From contig JAVTVJ010001144.1 of assembly GCA_034509425.1 (NCBI GenBank), forward strand, positions 620,001 through 684,000: 64,000 bases of DNA, read 5' to 3'. Positions 59,785 through 64,000 of the stretch are shown here, piece after piece. Each line of letters starts with the position of its first letter. The stretch's first letter is position 1. The notes under the pieces were generated by a model. It ran no database searches. It worked only from the letters and a program-made list of their open reading frames with translations, and was not told the DNA's origin. The DNA is from Eopsaltria australis. Its lineage: Eukaryota > Chordata > Aves > Passeriformes > Petroicidae. Both the position numbers and the translations under genes were made by a program.

Positions 59785-62558
59785 ATAGCACTTAGGAAAA
59801 AGAAAGGATTTTTAGCCCCAGTAAGTTGGACACAAGATGAAGGTTCCTTTGGCAAAGCATAAGATTCTGACTATGTTTCTTAGCTACTTTGAATTATATT
59901 GATTGTTCTGTATTTAGAAATTAAGTCAAACAACTGCAATATTAATTGCATCTTTCTCTAGCAGTTTATTAACTTTTCCTTATCAGTAACAAAAGTCTTT
60001 TGAAAGTAAATATTCTTAAGACCCCTCTGTAGATAAGCAGTTTACTGGGTGATGATTTAATGTGCAATGTGTTTCTTTTTGTCCAAACCTTCTAATAGAC
60101 GGCTATCTTCAACCTTCTGTTCATGTGCTAGCTTGTATAAGTGGCTGTCAGAGACCATGGCACACAGAGTTTGCTGCTTAGTAACACAGAACAGAAAGAC
60201 CATCCCAAAATAAGATGAGCAATCCACCTAGAAAATGAGTAATAATGAGAAAACTACTTATTTTTGATGTTTATTAGTCCAGTATGATTAGACTACAAGT
60301 TCCTGTCCATCAGAGTAGGGAATTATGTGTTAAGACCATTTCTGATTAAATGTTATTCACCAATTTCTTTCCCCTTGGTCCCGAAATCCAGAACACCTTG
60401 AAACTGTAGTTCTTCTTTAAAATTAAATCTTGCATATTCTTTTCATTTCAGGTGCTTCAGATTTCATAAGAATGAATATTCTAAGACAGCATGTAAATCC
60501 ACAAGAATTTACATGAGTCTATTATCCTCTCATAAGAAAATCTCCCAGGTTGAGTCAAACCATGAAACAGTGCCTTACCAGCTCCAGTTTGATTAAATAT
60601 CTTAGAGAAAATGAGAAAATCAATCTTTTAATTGGCTTCTTGGAAAATCAAGGACAAACTTTATAATCACTGCTAGCCTAATCCTAAATTGGTAGGTACT
60701 TTTTGTCCCCAGCTATGTCAAGTACATCAACAATGTCTCACTTTTGACATTGACCCAGCCAACATTCTTACACTTCCCTCAAATCAGATCACTTCTGAGG
60801 ACTGTCTTCATAAATTCTCCAAGTAAGATAAAATATTTTGGTATTTTACAGTGCTTCCTTGGTCTTCCCTGCCTTGGAATGTGTGCATAAGGCTGGTTGG
60901 AATCTAGGAGTCTGACTATGCTGATGCCCTTTAATTCTGTGGCTGCTTCCTGTGTTCGGCATTGATACCCTTAATTGGTAGCTGGAGGAGATTAAGGGAT
61001 TCATATCAGCCAGATGATTGAGGTAACCAAGGATTCCTGAATGCATCTTATTACTTATGTTTTAAATGTAGGGTTTTGTTTAATATGCAAAATATTGTAA
61101 AGTGTAGTCAGAATTTTCTGGTCAAATATCTTCAAGTCAAATCAACTTAAAAAGAAATTAATGTAAAGTAGATGTGTTTCACTTGAGTCAACATTTTACC
61201 CATGCACTTTGTAAAGCAAAATCATGATTATGTCCAAAGTTTAATTTTTTCAGACATATTTCAAAAAGAAAAATAACAGGATTTAAGATTTTAGAATCTG
61301 CATTTTATAAAATTTATGTATTCATAATCTTCAAATCTGTAGCTGATTTGGAACTATTCCTTTCAAAACTCTACCTTTTTTTGCACATTCTATGTCATTG
61401 TAACAACAATGGTTAGTGAAAATATGAAGTCTGGAGTCCTCAATTTTAATGGATGAAATATTTTTGAGGAGTAGCCTTGATCATGAAATTAGTTCTTCCC
61501 ATGTCATCCAATCCTTTTAAAATTTTAAGGCCAAGGTATATTTTTATGTCTGTGTTGTGAAAATGGGATGGTTGGCTATTTTGAAAAATTCTTGTTTGAG
61601 TCAATCTTGACTGGTAACAGTAGTGATGCTGTCAGTTAAATATTGATTATTCATATAATTATCAGATCAACCTAAATGTGATAATAGGTGTTTTAAAACA
61701 TTGTGTATATGTTGAAGGCAATAGGATAGCAGAGCACATCATTAAAATTGCATCTATGTTTCAAATAATTGAAGGAAATTATGAATATTTTTAAGATTTA
61801 CTTGTAATTTAGATGCCTTTACAGTTTTTAATATAATTTTCCCAGCACATTTCCCTGAGCAAAAAGGCAACTAAAAGAAAGAACAAAAAGGAAACTAATT
61901 ATAGTTGCTTCCTTTCAGTTTTTCGATTCTCTGAGGCACCTTTATGGCCAATCATACCTCCTCATTTCAGAGTTAATGAGCCAAAAAGATGAAAGTTGTT
62001 TCAATTCTTGTTCTTCTATTTCTACTGTTGCAATTGCTCCTGTTCTTCAAGTCTTCTAAAGGGCTGAACTAAACAAAATAAAGGCTTCAGTACTGTGTTC
62101 TCAAAGCAATGTTCATTTTATAGCTGATTGCATTCTCAGGAATGACAGCCCTTTATGTAGTTGCTGATATTTGTGAGTTATGTGGAAAAGAAAAGCAAAT
62201 CAAAAAATGGGTTACAGATTCAGGTACCCCACATATTCAGTTTTAGATCCCATAGAACATGCAATCATATATATAATGTTTAAAAAATATAAAGACACAT
62301 GTGTGCACTGTAATTAGACAGTTATTAGGTGGCATTCCTGCTTCAAGAAAATGTTATAAATTGAGATGTTTAGAAGCTGCATTATTCCTTTAATCTCAGT
62401 TAGTACCTAATGTCACAATAGGTGATAAAATACATACCAGGGTATTAGTTGAGCATTAGTAGAAGTTTCCAAAAGATAACTATGTTATTTTGTTACTAGT
62501 TTAAGTCGCCCTCTGACATAGACATAGGTCTTTGGTATATTAGAAGTTAGGAATGGGA

Positions 62559-62602
62559 AAAAAAAACCCAAAAAACCCCAGCCAAACAAAAAACACCCAC
62601 CA
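62559..62602. repeat. A/C-rich low-complexity tract
   Basis: AAAACCC-type words like those at 23690-23818. Confidence 0.75.
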
Positions 62603-63484
62603 CATTTGAAGTCCCTGAAAGAAACAAAGCCAGGTGAAGAGCGAAGAGATAATTTCTTATTTATCCATTATTATTAATTTCTGCTAAAGACAATATATTG
62701 TGATATATCTGCCTTGAATGTCCTTGTCTTTCTACCTCAAAAAAATCTTTTTCATTCTGCCAGTCCAAATGGCACATTTATGAAGAACCAAAGGAATGAA
62801 AGTAGCAGAATTTACCCAAAAACTTGGCTGAAACCTCAAAAATTGTTTTAGGGTTGCACTAGAAGCAGAAGTAGTGATGTCTGGCATTTGCACAATAGTG
62901 TATTTTTATACAAATTCTTCTATTTCTTCGTCAGCCAAGGCACATGACTGTTTTGCTGGAGATGCATAATCTTCTAAACATAAGATTTAATTTGGGACCT
63001 CACTCACAGCTAAAATTAAGCAATATTTAGGAGATTTAAGACAATATTAACAGGAAAGATGATTGAGAATAACATTTTTTATTTTAAGAGACACAAAGAT
63101 TTTTTATGAAGGAGTTTTAGAGCATGATCTAAGTGTGAACACAGACCAAATTAAGCACCAATACTGATTTCTTCAAATCACTTTTTAACTTCCTGCTTCA
63201 CATTCCTGTCTTTGCCTCTACCTAATAGGCAGCAATGGCCCAAAATAAGTGATAATGGGACAAAGAATTCCAAGCTGCATCCTACAGAAGAACTTTAGGC
63301 AAGCAGTTGATCATTCTTCACTATAAAACCAGAGTAATCAGAAATAAGCAAGATTAGATACCAATGAGAAATGCAAAGACCTGACAGAGGTTTCAGTACA
63401 TTTTGGGCTATCTATTTAAATTATTGCTTTCCTCCTCCTATTAAATAGCAATTGCACCAGTTCTTCAGGATATCAACTCTGATA

Positions 63485-63505
63485 TTTTTTTTTTTTTTTT
63501 TTTTT
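63485..63505. repeat. Poly(T) run
   Basis: About 21 consecutive T. Read on the minus strand it would be a poly(A) tail, but no retroposed body is recognisable on its higher-coordinate side. Confidence 0.85.
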
Positions 63506-64000
63506 ACACAGAAAGCAGTTACTGAATCACTGTTTTCTTAAGTGACCTAGGCAGCTTTCTTGGCAAATGTATCCTGTGCTCTAAATGGAACTTTCTGTTT
63601 GGGGTTAAAAATGGAAGGTAAATCCCTCTGAACAACTTATGTCCCATATATTGTCTGCAATAAAACAATTGAACAGTTTTTCTGGAGTAAATTTTTCCTG
63701 ATAGGGATAGCCAAACATTTATTTTATAACTTCCATGTTTTTTTCTGTAGTATTCTTGGGGTTTTTTTTTGGTAAATTTCAAGATGGTATTAAAATAAGA
63801 ATTATCAAGCATAATGCATAAAGATGTTATGTCTTTTATAGGATTAAGAGATGTTTTCTTGTGTGAATGACTGTGTGCTTTGCCTCCAGTAGAATATAAA
63901 AATAAGCATCTCATGAGACACCAATTGTATTGTGATTTTTTTTTCTGACTGCCTTAAAAGAAACATAATAAGTCTATTTGCATTTTGAAATGTACTGAGA

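Larger units (their letters stand above)
58936..64000. other. Anonymous AT-rich DNA
   Basis: No gene or transposon recognised. Low-complexity tracts at 59748-59784 and 62559-62602 (A/C-rich) and a T-run at 63485-63505 are present. The 131-codon minus-strand frame at 63519-63914 matches nothing I know. Confidence 0.55.

Noticed and set aside
1..64000. CRISPR arrays, operons, phage or plasmid features
   Set aside because: The window is clearly vertebrate nuclear DNA; no regularly spaced repeats or dense coding is present.

Overview
The window looks like non-coding DNA from a bird, probably a songbird. It is AT-rich throughout. No uninterrupted reading frame exceeds 180 codons, and none of the longer frames resembles a protein family I know. 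I found no convincing exon, tRNA, rRNA, CRISPR array or bacterial-type feature. The bird assignment rests on the repeats: CR1 LINE fragments with the avian 3' end (ATTCTATG units), and several long LTRs of kinds I associate with avian endogenous retroviruses. One LTR (46371-47287) resembles a family I know from passerines. The window is best read as an intergenic desert or the inside of a very large intron; I cannot tell which.

Layout. 1-6300 is anonymous AT-rich DNA with an (AAAAG)n microsatellite. 6301-7101 is a GC-richer block, followed by a minus-strand LTR (7102-7823). 10456-10583 is a CR1 3' tail. 13742-13812 and 16672-17760 are a small minus-strand fragment and a near-complete plus-strand copy of one LTR family. 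20061-20252 is a large (TTCCC)n tract. 21800-23460 is a badly decayed minus-strand CR1 that keeps traces of both its open reading frames but lacks the reverse transcriptase and the 3' end. 36906-37460 is another minus-strand LTR. 45775-47872 is the most structured locus: a CR1 tail split by a minus-strand LTR with a perfect 6-bp target duplication, which is itself split by a plus-strand LTR with a perfect 5-bp duplication. 51638-51822 and two weaker spots look like ancient MIR-type SINEs.

The elements do not form a pathway. Together they record successive insertions: old SINE and CR1 debris first, then ERV LTRs. All the LTRs lack recognisable gag, pol or env sequence beside them and are best called solo LTRs. 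Blocks at 15384-15926, 21453-21799, 29881-30115, 52712-52852 and 58061-58935 differ from their surroundings and remain unexplained.

Family resemblances are from memory of consensus sequences; no database search was possible.
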